Assembly (NCBI GenBank): GCA_023229765.1
Contig: JALNYO010000014.1
Span: 1-64,000, forward strand
Length of the DNA stretch: 64,000 nt
Reading direction: 5' to 3'
Source of the DNA: Syntrophales bacterium
Lineage (GTDB): Bacteria > Desulfobacterota > Syntrophia > Syntrophales > UBA5619
The first letter of the stretch is position 1, and each line of letters opens with the position of its first letter. Made by a program: the position numbers and the translations under genes. This document shows, piece by piece, positions 1 to 8,542 of this stretch. The notes beneath the pieces were generated by a model. It was not told the origin of the DNA. It ran no database searches and worked only from the letters and a program-made list of their open reading frames with translations.

Positions 1-93
1 CGCTTCGTCGCATCCGTGGGGATTTCTTCTTCTCGTTCCCATACCGGAGCGCGGGAACGGGAAAAAGCAATGCAAATGGTGCTTCGGCAATAA
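1..93 (+). CDS. 3' end of an unidentified upstream gene (partial)
   Basis: The frame starting at base 1 is open for 30 codons and ends in TAA at 91-93, followed by a GarR-like gene 41 bases later. The tail is basic and polar (a GARERE-like stretch, then KAMQMVLRQ). I do not recognise the family from this fragment. It is only a candidate for the C-terminus of a gene that begins outside the window. If real, it would lie just upstream of the dehydrogenase and could share its operon. Confidence 0.3.
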   Translation, partial: RFVASVGISSSRSHTGAREREKAMQMVLRQ

Positions 94-134
94 TGGGAAA
101 AACAGGAATCTAAATATACAAGGAGGAAAATAGC

Positions 135-1022
135 ATGGCAAAGATAGGTTTTATAGGTTTGGGAATCATGGGAAAACCCATGAGCAGGAATCTTATGAAG
201 GCAGGGCATTCGCTTGTCGTTTATTGCAGAGCGGCGGCGACCGAAAAGGAGTTTAAAGAAGCCGGCGCCCAGATATCCGCCTCGCCCCGGGAAGTAGCCC
301 AAAATGCCGACATAATTATCACAATGCTCCCGAACTCGCCGGAGGTTAAGGAGGTTGTGCTGGGACAAAACGGTCTGATCGAAGGGATGCGTCCTAATTC
401 GATGCTGATCGACATGACCTCCCTCGATCCGCTGGTAAGCCGGGAAATCGCCGCGAAGCTGGCCGAAAAAAATGTCCGGATGATGGATGCGCCGGTCAGC
501 GGCGGCGAACCGAAGGCGATCGCGGGAACGCTTTCGATCATGGTCGGTTGTCGGCAGGAGGACTTTGACGAATTTCTGCCGATTTTGAAGGCGATGGGTT
601 CATCCGCCGTCCGCTGCGGTGAAGCCGGCGCCGGAAATGTAACGAAACTTGCCAATCAGATCATCGTCGCGGCCAACATCGCCGCCGTTTCCGAAGCCCT
701 CGTGCTTGCCGCCAAGGCGGGCGTCAATCCGGATCTCGTTTTTCAGGCGATTCGGGGCGGCCTGGCCGGGAGCGTTGCCCTTGATGCCAAGGCCCCGCTG
801 ATGCTGGATCGCAATTTTAACCCCGGCTTCCGGATCAACCTGCACATCAAGGATTTGAACAACGTGCTGAACACCGCCAAAGGCATTTCGACGCCGACGC
901 CGCTTACCGAAAATGTCATGCAAATGATGCTGTCACTCCGCGATAACGGCATGGGCGACGCCGATCACAGCGCCCTGGTCAGATATTATGAAACCCTTGC
1001 CGGGATTGAGCTCTCTCGGTAG
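135..1022 (+). CDS. garR: NAD(P)-dependent beta-hydroxyacid dehydrogenase (GarR/3-hydroxyisobutyrate dehydrogenase family)
   Basis: This 295-residue cytoplasmic oxidoreductase is of normal length for the family that reduces tartronate semialdehyde or oxidises 3-hydroxyisobutyrate. The N-terminal Rossmann fold carries GxGxMGxPM (GLGIMGKPM, residues 8-16). The substrate loop DAPVSGGEPKA lies near residue 120, and the catalytic lysine is K171 in GNVTKLANQ. The C-terminal all-helical domain ends at residue 295. AAGGAGGAAAA at 120-130 is an excellent ribosome binding site, which fixes the ATG. The motifs identify the family firmly but do not decide between tartronate semialdehyde reductase and 3-hydroxyisobutyrate dehydrogenase. 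No glyoxylate or valine pathway genes are nearby to settle it. The gene sits at the boundary of the decayed island that follows and itself looks intact. Confidence 0.85.
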   Translation: MAKIGFIGLGIMGKPMSRNLMKAGHSLVVYCRAAATEKEFKEAGAQISASPREVAQNADIIITMLPNSPEVKEVVLGQNGLIEGMRPNSMLIDMTSLDPLVSREIAAKLAEKNVRMMDAPVSGGEPKAIAGTLSIMVGCRQEDFDEFLPILKAMGSSAVRCGEAGAGNVTKLANQIIVAANIAAVSEALVLAAKAGVNPDLVFQAIRGGLAGSVALDAKAPLMLDRNFNPGFRINLHIKDLNNVLNTAKGISTPTPLTENVMQMMLSLRDNGMGDADHSALVRYYETLAGIELSR

Positions 1023-1027
1023 ATGGG

Positions 1028-1411
1028 AGCTGAGGGGTTTGCCCGATATGGCTTCGCACATCCTGTCAAACCATTTATAACGATACCTGGCAGGAATATT
1101 ACCGCCAACTCGATCTGTGCGTACGGGAAAGGAACCTGTCTGGATTTATCAGTTATGTCGTGCTCGGTTTCCGCGACGGGCTGCAGGGCGTTCTGGATAC
1201 TGTTCAGGCTAACCTTCTGGAAATGTCATGGTAAAAATTCATCTATGATACCCTGGACGGCAAGAAGGCCATGGGCAAGACCCGCGCCATTGTAAAGCGG
1301 CAGCGTACCCTTGCCCTCCAGTTCCCCGTGGAGAAGTGGCATACCCCTGAAGAGCTTGTCGTCAGCTCCGGAATCCTTGCGAAGGAGTATGCCATCCTTT
1401 CTTCAGCAACG
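1028..1411 (+). pseudogene. Remnant of a Fic-family protein (C-terminal part)
   Basis: Reading the frame from 1064 gives a stretch typical of the segment after the Fic motif in AMPylator-type Fic proteins: WQEYYRQLDLCVRERNL, a helical FRDGLQGVLDTVQANLLEMSW segment, an in-frame TAA at 1232-1234, then KFIYDTLDG...KTRAIVKRQRTLAL and the start of a winged helix (HTPEELVVSSGILAKEYAILSSATI). Upstream of 1064 the match continues in another frame (ASHILSNHL), so there is also a frameshift. The catalytic HPFxxGNGR part is absent. At about 1412 the reading frame runs without interruption into RecQ sequence, so the end of the Fic gene was replaced. It is non-functional. The family call rests on pattern memory of Fic C-termini. 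Confidence 0.5.
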
Positions 1412-1770
1412 ATTGTGGTTTCCCCGCTGATCTCCCTCATGAAGGACCAGATGGACCAGTTGCGGGAAACCGGAGTTCCGGACCGTTGTGGAATGTGCGA
1501 CAACTGCCGAACGGGGGAAGAGGAAAAGGCCCTCGTCGATCTGACCATCCCGGCGCAGATGTTTCTCTCCTGTGTCAAACGGACCGGCGAAATCTTCGGC
1601 GCGGGCCATATCGTCGATGTCCTGCGGGGGGCGAATTCCCAGAAGATCCTGAAATTCCGGCACGAAAGACTCTCCACCTATGGAATCGGCACGGCCTATT
1701 CCCTAAAGCAATGGCGCCACTTATCTCGCCAATTTATTCAGAAAAGCCTGTTGCTTTATGACTATGAGCA
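1412..1770 (+). pseudogene. recQ: RecQ helicase remnant with large internal deletion
   Basis: Two separate pieces of a RecQ DNA helicase are joined in one frame. The first (about 1412-1480) is the motif Ia region, VVSPLISLMKDQMDQL. The second (about 1481-1770) jumps directly to the zinc-binding cysteines, RCGMCDNC, followed by an RQC-type winged helix (IVDVLRGANSQKILKFRHERL...GIGTAYSLKQW). Roughly 300 residues containing the DEAD-like, helicase C and first cysteine regions are missing. The reading frame stays open from an ATG at 1271 through the Fic scrap to 1942, which gives a 223-codon chimera. No helicase activity is possible. Whether the chimera is translated cannot be told; no convincing ribosome binding site is seen at 1271. 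Confidence 0.7.
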
Positions 1771-1881
1771 CGGAACGACAGAAACCGGCCCCAATGGCAG
1801 AACTCGCGCCTGCTCCCCCAGCCAACAGCGGCAAGCGCCGGTATCTTGTCATCGGCGAACGTTTGCCTTAATTATCAGGTT

Positions 1882-2340
1882 TTACAGGTTGTCCAGCGGA
1901 CTGCGCACTGCAAGGCCCTGCCGGTTGAGCACATGGGTGTAAATCATGGTGGTCGCGACATCCGCGTGGCCGAGCAGTTCCTGTACCGTCCGGATATCCG
2001 CTTCCCCGGCCAGCAGGTGGGTGGCGAAGGAGTGACGCAGGGTATGGGGGGTGACCCGCTGGGAAAGGTTGGCTGCTGTTTTGAAAAACCACCGTAGGGA
2101 AGCTCGAACCGAATCCGTATTTTTCCCCTCTTTCTCCAGTGCGTGCAGATAGTCCAGCACCGATTCTATAGAGGTTCGCCGGTGTGCGGCCTTGAGGAAT
2201 TTCAGACAGGCAAAGATATCCTGTTCCCGTGTGCGTAGAACGGCAGGATCGGGGCATTCCGATTGCAGGACTTCCCGCCATCTGGGAAACGAAACGGAGG
2301 TGTCTGCAGCAACGCTGACTCTGTCTTCTGACTTTTGCAT
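1882..2340 (-). pseudogene. Internally deleted tyrosine recombinase with integron-integrase-like C-terminus
   Basis: The ORF (about 152 residues from the ATG complementary to 2338-2340; open to 2406) has a SAM-like N-terminal core-binding domain (LKFLKAAHRRTSIESVLDYLHALE...SLRWFFKTA). It then jumps straight to the C-terminal catalytic box HTLRHSFATHLL, LLGHADVATTMIYTHVL with the nucleophilic tyrosine, and the tail NRQGLAVRSPLDNL. The tail pattern THVLNRxGxxVRSPLD is typical of integron integrases (IntI). The first catalytic arginine, the beta-sheet lysine and the IntI-specific insert are missing, so it is about half of the usual 320-340 residues and should be inactive. It faces away from the plus-strand array that begins about 260 bases later, the normal geometry of intI and its cassettes. 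An XerC/D-like origin is the alternative. Confidence 0.7.
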
Positions 2341-2562
2341 TGAGTGCGAATAACAAATTAAGTTCCTGAATTCAAGCTCTATGATTTTTTTGAGGCGTGA
2401 GACCAAAACTTCGTGTTGTTCGTTATAATTTATTGAAAATGTTCAAATATGCACGGACACATTTCGCTTGACACACGAAACCGTATCATCTTATGGGAAC
2501 AAAAACTTCACTGATTTTCAACTGGCCATGTCTCCCAATGTTAAGACAGGCCTATTAATACT
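2341..2562. other. Spacer between recombinase remnant and first palindrome (possible attI region)
   Basis: No gene is visible here. In an integron this interval would contain the integrase promoter and attI. It is AT-rich around 2400-2470, and I could not fix an attI core or promoter with confidence. The assignment as attI is purely positional. Confidence 0.25.
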
Positions 2563-2761
2563 GATAAGCGGACCGTGAGCTCCGCTTCGCTACGCACACG
2601 GTTCGCTTATCGCTGGCTGTTGCGCTACGCTCGAACACTCTTGACAGGCTCCGCTCACGCTCCGCCTATCAAGGGCGTTCGAGCCGATTGCGCTTCTCGG
2701 GAAGTGATCACAGCGTGATCCCTTCCCTCCGATGCTCGCGGCTCAACAGCCGGCGTTAGCC
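2563..2761 (+). repeat. Multi-stem palindromic site, attC-like (first in array)
   Basis: Several imperfect inverted repeats are stacked here. GATAAGCG at 2563-2570 pairs with CGCTTATC at 2604-2611, with further pairing inside. GGCTGTTG at 2615-2622 pairs with CAACAGCC near 2744-2751. Between them CTCGAAC...TCTTGA pairs with TCAAGGGCGTTCGAG, and GTGATCACAGCGTGATCCC forms a further hairpin. The right end is CGGCGTTAGCC, with the GTTAGCC (2755-2761) matching the GTTRRRY simple site of attC. GCTTATC at 2605-2611 is a degenerate partner. A Shine-Dalgarno-like GGGAGG follows directly for the V4R gene. It is longer (157 bp from 2605) and more branched than a typical attC. Confidence 0.5.
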
Positions 2762-2777
2762 CCGGGAGGCTTGAACC

Positions 2778-3314
2778 ATGTTTAAAGAAGAACGTGATAA
2801 AAATAAATTTGTATGGGATGACTTGGGTGATCTTGAAAAAGGGAGGCCAAACCTTGGTTTAACCGTTCCGGTCTTGGCTTATCGCTTGCTCCAATATACT
2901 TTTCGAGATGTGATGATAACCGAGTTGGGCGTGAATAAAACCAATGATATCATAATTAAGGCAGGCAGGCTTGCCGGGAAGCAATTCTGTGAAAATATGC
3001 TGGACAGGGAACTTGATTTTAATAAATTTGTATCTCAGTTACAAAGCGTACTCAGGGAGCAAGCCATTGGGATTCTTAGAATTGAAAAAGTTGATCTTGA
3101 GAAAATGAGGTTTATGCTGACAGTTGCCGAGGATCTTGATTGTTCTGGTCTACCGCCCACCGATGAAGTTACTTGCCAATATGACGAGGGATTTATTACC
3201 GGCATTATGGAGGCCTATACCGGAAAACCTTTTTATGCAAAAGAGATTGACTGTTGGGCGAGTGGTGAGAGACTTTGCCGTTTTGATGTAAGGCTGCAGG
3301 AAGATACAGAATGA
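2778..3314 (+). CDS. V4R (4-vinyl reductase) domain protein
   Basis: This soluble protein of 178 residues has no signal peptide. The N-terminal half (NLGLTVPVLAYRLLQYTFRDVM, then KAGRLAGKQFCENML) and the end (DEGFITGIMEAYTGKPFYAKEIDCWASGERLCRFDV) match the V4R small-molecule binding domain, with the typical E-x-x-C-x-x-x-G-x-x-x-C cysteine pattern near residues 155-166. V4R proteins bind hydrophobic ligands and often feed into regulators or kinases. The gene is preceded by GGGAGG at 2763-2768. It overlaps by four bases (ATGA) the remnant of what looks like a sensor or regulatory partner, and a giant histidine kinase follows, so a ligand-sensing role is plausible. Its base composition is more AT-rich than the core genes, in line with a transferred cassette. 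Confidence 0.75.
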   Translation: MFKEERDKNKFVWDDLGDLEKGRPNLGLTVPVLAYRLLQYTFRDVMITELGVNKTNDIIIKAGRLAGKQFCENMLDRELDFNKFVSQLQSVLREQAIGILRIEKVDLEKMRFMLTVAEDLDCSGLPPTDEVTCQYDEGFITGIMEAYTGKPFYAKEIDCWASGERLCRFDVRLQEDTE

Positions 3315-3584
3315 TAAAAAAATTTACTGAAAAACTTGCCATTCTCTTGATAGGCAATATTCCAGAAGAAATTGACACCGGCGAGATTACTGATAAACAT
3401 GAACTATACCTTGCGAACATGCTGAATCAACTTATCAAATTCGTGCAGGAGGTTTATGATTTTATCATTCCATTATCAAAAGGAGAATTAGCAAATAGAA
3501 GGTTATATTAGTGGGAAGACTGAAGCGCAGTTTTCTCATTCTATTTGCCCAGAGTGCATGAGTAAGCATTATCCGGATTGTTAA
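3311..3584 (+). pseudogene. Head-to-tail remnant of a sensory protein following V4R
   Basis: An ATG overlapping the V4R stop opens a 66-codon ORF (MIKKFTEKLAILLIG..., then a helix ELYLANMLNQLIKFVQEVYDFI, then LSKGEL) resembling the linker at the front of sensor kinases or diguanylate cyclases. The ORF stops at 3509-3511. In another frame, just across that point, the sequence reads IEGYISGKTEAQFSHSICPECMSKHYPDC and then TAA at 3582-3584. That is the kind of short tail (HSICPEC) found at the end of such sensor proteins. So the start and the end of one gene survive, joined with a frameshift, and the centre is gone. Function lost; the family call is tentative. Confidence 0.45.
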
Positions 3585-3619
3585 AAGCTCGTCGTCATGT
3601 TTAGGACGGAGGTGAAAGC

Positions 3620-6600
3620 ATGAAAGAAAAGAAACTACCGGTTGATGCGGAGCAGGATGCCCGCAAAGTGCTGGAAGAACTCCGTGCGACGCTCTACAGC
3701 ATTGGGGATGGGGTTATCACCACGGATGCGGTGGGCCATATCACCCAGATGAATCCGGTAGCCGAGGGCCTCACGGGGTGGAACGAGGCCGAGGCCCTCG
3801 GGAAGCCCTTGAATGAAGTATTCCGCATCATCAACGAGAAAACCAGGACCAATGTCGAAAGCCCGGTCGAGCGTGTCCTGTGCGAGGGTCAATTAACGGG
3901 CTTGGCCAACCACACCCTGCTCATCGCCAGGGATGGGACAGAGCGTCCGATTGCTGACAGTGGTGCGCCCATCCGTGACGAGCGGGGCGAGATCGCCGGA
4001 GTGGTGTTGGTCTTTCGCGACCGAACGGCAGAGCGCGCCGCTCAGCGGGCATTGCAGGAGAGTGAAGAACGTTACCGCACTGTGGCCGATTACACCTATG
4101 ACTGGGAGTATTGGATCGCCCTGGATGCAAGTATACTCTATATGTCTCCTTCCTGCGAACGTATCACCGGCTATCGACCTGAGGAGTTTGTTGCCGATCC
4201 CGACCTGTTGGAAAGGATCGTGCATCCCGATGACCGCCGATTGTTCGAGCGACACAAATCTATCGCATATCGTCACGACGAAAAATACGAGATTGACTTT
4301 CGCATCCTCCGGCGCGATGGCGAGGTAAGCTGGATCGGCCACGTCTGCCAACCCGTCACCCGTGCTGACGGAACAAGTCTTGGCCTGCGAGTCGGCAATC
4401 GCGATATTACGGATCGCAAGCGGGCGGAGGCGGCACTGCATAGATTGAATCGCGAACTTCAGGCTATCAGCAAGTGCAACCAGGCTCTATTGCGGGCAGT
4501 TGACGAGCAAACCTTACTCAACGAAATCTGCCGTATCATTTGTGACGATGCAGGTTACCACCTGGCTTGGGTGGGATATGCTGAGCACGATGAGGCCAAA
4601 ACCGTGCGTCCTGTAGCCTGGGCTGGGTTCGATAGTGGGTATATAGCATCCGCCAAACTTACTTGGGCAGAAGACGCAGAACGCGGACGAGGTCCCGCAG
4701 GAAAAGCCATTCGAAGCGGTGAAATAATTTATGTTCAGGATTTCACAACTTCCCCACACATGGCCTCGTGGCGAGAAAGCGCCTTGCAGCGTGGATATCG
4801 CTCCGGTATCGCCCTGCCTCTTAAAGATGAAAACGCAATAGTATTCGGGGTTCTTCTGATTTATTCCACGGAAGCTAACGCCATCACCCCAGACGAAATC
4901 CGACTCATGGAGGAATTGGCAGGCGATTTGGCTTTTGGCATCATCGCCTTGCATACTCGAACCGAACGCCAGCGAGCAGAAGAACGATTGCATAATAGCG
5001 AAAGTCGGCTCAATGAAGCCCAACGCATTGCTCATATCGGTTCCTGGGAACTCGATTTATTAACCAACAGGCTCGAATGGTCGCATGAGATTTACCGCAT
5101 TTTTGAAATCGACCCGAAACAATTTGGCGCCACCTACGAAGCCTTTCTCAATTTTGTTCATCCCGAGGACCGGGACATGGTCAATCGAGCGTACACAGAT
5201 TCCGTGAACAACAGAATTCCTTATGATATCATCCATCGCCTCAAGTTTTCGGATGGACGAATCAAATTCGTGCATGAGCGTTGTGAGACTTTTTACAATG
5301 AAGAAAGCAAACCCATCCGTTCACTCGGCACCGTTCAGGATATCACCGAGCGCAAGCGGATCGACAATATCATGCAGGCGCGCCTTCGCCTGTTGGAAGT
5401 GGCCAATTTACAGCCGATGGATGAATTGTTGACTGCAATGCTGGATGAAATGGAAGCGCTAACCGGCAGTTCGATTGGTTTCTATCATTTTCTCGAAGCA
5501 GATCAAAGAACTCTCTTATTGCAGCATTGGTCAACGAATACCTTGAAGAACATGTGCACAGCCGCTGGAAAAGGCAGCCATTATCCTATTGCCCAGGCGG
5601 GTGTATGGGTGGATTGTGTATACGAGCGTCGTCCCATTATTCACAACGATTATGCCTCTTTACCTCATCGCAAAGGGATGCCGGAAGGTCATGCCCCGGT
5701 CATTAGAGAACTTGTTGTCCCGATTTTCAGAGGTGACCTGATAAAGGCGGTTGTTGGTGTCGGCAACAAACCTACCGATTATGATGAAAGCGACGTAGAG
5801 ATCGTATCGCAATTGGGTGACTTTTCCTGGGATATTGTCGAGCGCAAACAAGCGGAAGAGGCCCTGAAGGAGAGCGAAGAACGCTATCGCCTGCTCTTCC
5901 GTCGTTCGCCAGTGGGCGTGTTCCACTATGACACGCAGCTTCACATTACTGACTGCAACGACCGCTTTGTAGCCATTCTCCAATCCAGCCGAGAGCGATT
6001 GGTGGGCCTGGATATGGAAACGTTACAAGACCAGAGTGTGCTTTCCGCTCTGCGTCAGGCGGCGGAAGGAGAAGAGGGCTTTTACGAAGGCTTTTATCGC
6101 GCCACAACCAGTTCTGCAGAAATCTGCATTTCCATGCGCACTGCTCCTTTGGTTGATCAACAGGGCCAAGTCAAAGGCGGCATAGGGATAGTCGAAAATA
6201 TCACCGAGCGCAAGCTGACGGAGGATGCTCTGAGACGTTCGGAAGACGAGAAGACAATCCTGAATCAGATTGCCAACGTCTTTCTGACTATTTCCGGCGA
6301 AGCGATATACGGAGAAGTCCTGGCGATTGTCCTTCAGGTGATGAAAAGCAAGTTCGGTATCTTTGGGTTTATAGGGGAAAATGGGGACCTTGTCATGCCC
6401 AGTTTGACCAGAGAAATCTGGAAAGAGTGCCAGGTTCCCGGTAAGTCGATCGTCTTTCCACCGGATTCCTGGGGAAACAGTCTATGGGGCAGAGCGATCG
6501 GGGAGAAAAAGACCTTCTATTCGGACGGGCCCTTTCGCACGCCCGAGGGGCACGTTCCCATTGATCATTTCCTCGCGGTACCGATCGTCTATGGACAAGA

Positions 6601-8275
6601 GACCATCGGGCTGATTTCCGTGGCCAACAAGGAAGGGGGATACGCCGAGGAGGATAAAGATCTACTGGAGCGCATTGCCCGTAAAGTCTCTCCCATCCTT
6701 TATGCCAGATCGCAAAGAGACGCTCAGGAGCGGAGGCGCATAGCGGCGGAGGAGGACCTGAGGGAATCGGAAGAAAAATATCGCCTCCTGATTACGAATG
6801 CCGATGAGGCCATCTTCATTGCCCAAGATGAGGTCGTAAAATTTCCAAACCCTAAAGCCCTGGAGATGAGCGGCTATTCCATGGAAGAATTAGCTGTAAT
6901 TCCTTTCATTGATCTTGTCCATCCGGGAGATAAAGATACGATTTTTAAAACATATTTAAGGGTACTGGAAAATGAGCAACCTTTCGAGGTATATCCGTTC
7001 AGGATCGTAAACAAAAAAAGTCAGGAAATGTGGGTTCAACTCACTACCGCCCCGATTATCTGGGAGAAGAAACAGGGCATTCTCTGTTTTCTCAGGGATG
7101 TCACGCAGGAGAAGAAGTTGGAAGCCCAGTTTATGCAGGCCCAGAAGATGGAAGCGGTAGGTCGCTTGGCTGGCGGCGTGGCCCATGACTTCAACAATAT
7201 GTTAGGGGTGATCATGGGCTACACGGAACTGGCCCTGGAAAAGGTGGACCCGTCCCAACCGCTCTTTGTCAATCTTCAGGAAATCAGGAAATCCGCCGAG
7301 CGCTCCGCCGACCTGACTCGGCAACTGCTGGCCTTTGCCCGCAAGCAGACCGTTGCCCCCAAGGTTCTTGATTTGAACGAGACCGTAGAGGGAATGCTCA
7401 AGATTCTGCGGCGGCTTATCGGCGAGGACATCAATCTCGCCTGGCTGCCGGGGACGGGGGTATGGCCGGTCAAGGTGGACCCGTCCCAGATTGATCAGAT
7501 TCTGGCCAACTTATGCGTCAACGCCCGTGACGCCATAGCGGAGGTGGGCAAGGTCACCATCGAGACGCAGCCGGTGGCCTTCGATGAGGCCTATTGCGCC
7601 GATCATCCGGGGTTTTCGACCGGCGAGTACGTGCTGCTGGCTGTGAGCGACAATGGCTGTGGCATGGACAAAGAGACTTTGGATAAACTATTCGAACCGT
7701 TTTTCACCACCAAGGAGAAGGGCAAAGGCACCGGCCTTGGACTGGCCACGGTTTACGGCATCGTCAAACAAAACAACGGCTTCATCAACGTCTACAGCGA
7801 ACCGGGCAAAGGATCGACCTTCAAGATTTATATACCACGTTTTGAGGGGCAGGCTGCCGCGGAACAGATGCAACCCCGGTCTGAACCGGCAAGGGGCTCC
7901 GGAGAGACGGTGCTGCTGGTGGAGGATGAGCTTTCAGTTTTAAAATTAAGCCAGAACGTTCTTGAACGGCTGGGCTACAAGGTGCTGCCGGCGAGCACGC
8001 CGGTCAAGGCCATCCAACTGGCTGAAGAATATGCCGGAAAGATTGATCTGCTTATCACGGACGTGGTCATGCCGGAAATTAACGGCCGGGATTTGGCCGA
8101 ACGATTGCTTTCTACCAATCCGAAACTTAAGCAATTGTTTATGTCAGGCTACACGGGCAATGTCATCGCCCACCACGGTTTGCTCGACGAGGGTGTGCAC
8201 TTCATCCAGAAACCGTTTTCAATACAGAACCTGGCCGCCAAAGTGCGAGAGGTGCTCGATCAGAAATCGACCTAA
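3620..8275 (+). CDS. Giant hybrid sensor histidine kinase, PAS/GAF repeats with receiver domain
   Basis: The product is 1551 residues with no clear membrane segment, so probably cytoplasmic. Approximate order: PAS 15-140, PAS 145-265 (ITDRKRAE end), GAF 280-440, PAS 450-575, GAF 590-740, PAS 755-870, GAF 880-1030, PAS 1045-1170, HisKA 1180-1245 with the phosphoacceptor H1189 in LAGGVAHDFNNML, HATPase 1290-1410 (N box VNARDAI, G boxes DNGCGM and GKGTGLGLATVYG), and a C-terminal receiver 1425-1545 with phospho-acceptor D1481 in LLITDVVMP. It should autophosphorylate and pass phosphate to its own receiver, then probably to an Hpt protein elsewhere. GGACGGAGGTGAAAGC before the ATG is a strong ribosome binding site. 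It lies within the proposed cassette array, and at 4.6 kb it is very large for a cassette. Confidence 0.9.
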   Translation: MKEKKLPVDAEQDARKVLEELRATLYSIGDGVITTDAVGHITQMNPVAEGLTGWNEAEALGKPLNEVFRIINEKTRTNVESPVERVLCEGQLTGLANHTLLIARDGTERPIADSGAPIRDERGEIAGVVLVFRDRTAERAAQRALQESEERYRTVADYTYDWEYWIALDASILYMSPSCERITGYRPEEFVADPDLLERIVHPDDRRLFERHKSIAYRHDEKYEIDFRILRRDGEVSWIGHVCQPVTRADGTSLGLRVGNRDITDRKRAEAALHRLNRELQAISKCNQALLRAVDEQTLLNEICRIICDDAGYHLAWVGYAEHDEAKTVRPVAWAGFDSGYIASAKLTWAEDAERGRGPAGKAIRSGEIIYVQDFTTSPHMASWRESALQRGYRSGIALPLKDENAIVFGVLLIYSTEANAITPDEIRLMEELAGDLAFGIIALHTRTERQRAEERLHNSESRLNEAQRIAHIGSWELDLLTNRLEWSHEIYRIFEIDPKQFGATYEAFLNFVHPEDRDMVNRAYTDSVNNRIPYDIIHRLKFSDGRIKFVHERCETFYNEESKPIRSLGTVQDITERKRIDNIMQARLRLLEVANLQPMDELLTAMLDEMEALTGSSIGFYHFLEADQRTLLLQHWSTNTLKNMCTAAGKGSHYPIAQAGVWVDCVYERRPIIHNDYASLPHRKGMPEGHAPVIRELVVPIFRGDLIKAVVGVGNKPTDYDESDVEIVSQLGDFSWDIVERKQAEEALKESEERYRLLFRRSPVGVFHYDTQLHITDCNDRFVAILQSSRERLVGLDMETLQDQSVLSALRQAAEGEEGFYEGFYRATTSSAEICISMRTAPLVDQQGQVKGGIGIVENITERKLTEDALRRSEDEKTILNQIANVFLTISGEAIYGEVLAIVLQVMKSKFGIFGFIGENGDLVMPSLTREIWKECQVPGKSIVFPPDSWGNSLWGRAIGEKKTFYSDGPFRTPEGHVPIDHFLAVPIVYGQETIGLISVANKEGGYAEEDKDLLERIARKVSPILYARSQRDAQERRRIAAEEDLRESEEKYRLLITNADEAIFIAQDEVVKFPNPKALEMSGYSMEELAVIPFIDLVHPGDKDTIFKTYLRVLENEQPFEVYPFRIVNKKSQEMWVQLTTAPIIWEKKQGILCFLRDVTQEKKLEAQFMQAQKMEAVGRLAGGVAHDFNNMLGVIMGYTELALEKVDPSQPLFVNLQEIRKSAERSADLTRQLLAFARKQTVAPKVLDLNETVEGMLKILRRLIGEDINLAWLPGTGVWPVKVDPSQIDQILANLCVNARDAIAEVGKVTIETQPVAFDEAYCADHPGFSTGEYVLLAVSDNGCGMDKETLDKLFEPFFTTKEKGKGTGLGLATVYGIVKQNNGFINVYSEPGKGSTFKIYIPRFEGQAAAEQMQPRSEPARGSGETVLLVEDELSVLKLSQNVLERLGYKVLPASTPVKAIQLAEEYAGKIDLLITDVVMPEINGRDLAERLLSTNPKLKQLFMSGYTGNVIAHHGLLDEGVHFIQKPFSIQNLAAKVREVLDQKST

Positions 8276-8296
8276 AGCAATAGGGGGAGAGGCTTC

Positions 8297-8386
8297 GGCT
8301 AACCTATAAGGATTGAGTTGACCCGCGAACCAATTAAATTGACGGCACGGACATGGTTGCGGGTCGAACTCAATCCCTTGTTCAAC
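8297..8386 (+). repeat. attC-like long hairpin inside direct repeat copy 1
   Basis: GGCTAAC (8297-8303) fits the left simple site RYYYAAC and GTTCAAC (8380-8386) the right one. Between them, 8311-8332 and 8354-8375 are complementary over about 21 bp except for one unpaired base on each arm (GAGTTGACC against GGTCGAACTC, and CGCGAACC against GGTTGCGGG). Unpaired bases in otherwise perfect arms are the feature that gives attC sites their strand polarity. The right simple site is non-standard (GTTCAAC rather than GTTRRRY). The same structure recurs at 14380-14469. Confidence 0.45.
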
Positions 8387-8497
8387 AAGCCCGATCATAT
8401 TATATAGGGTAAAGATTAGATTGCGCAGGCGGGAAAGAAGTTGTCTCGTATAAGATTTTCATTGATTTGTCTGATTTCTCCGCAACAAAACCCGTTC
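8299..8497. repeat. 199-bp direct repeat, copy 1
   Basis: This stretch matches 14382-14580 with no gaps and about six mismatches (roughly 97% identity). It begins at CTAACCTATAAGG, contains the long hairpin, continues about 110 bp beyond it and stops abruptly at CCCGTTC. It starts 23 bases after the kinase stop codon. No ORF within it looks real. Confidence 0.9.
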
Positions 8498-8542
8498 TTT
8501 GACAAACAATCATCCTTCTTCCGGTTTTTCGTTGTTCATTTG

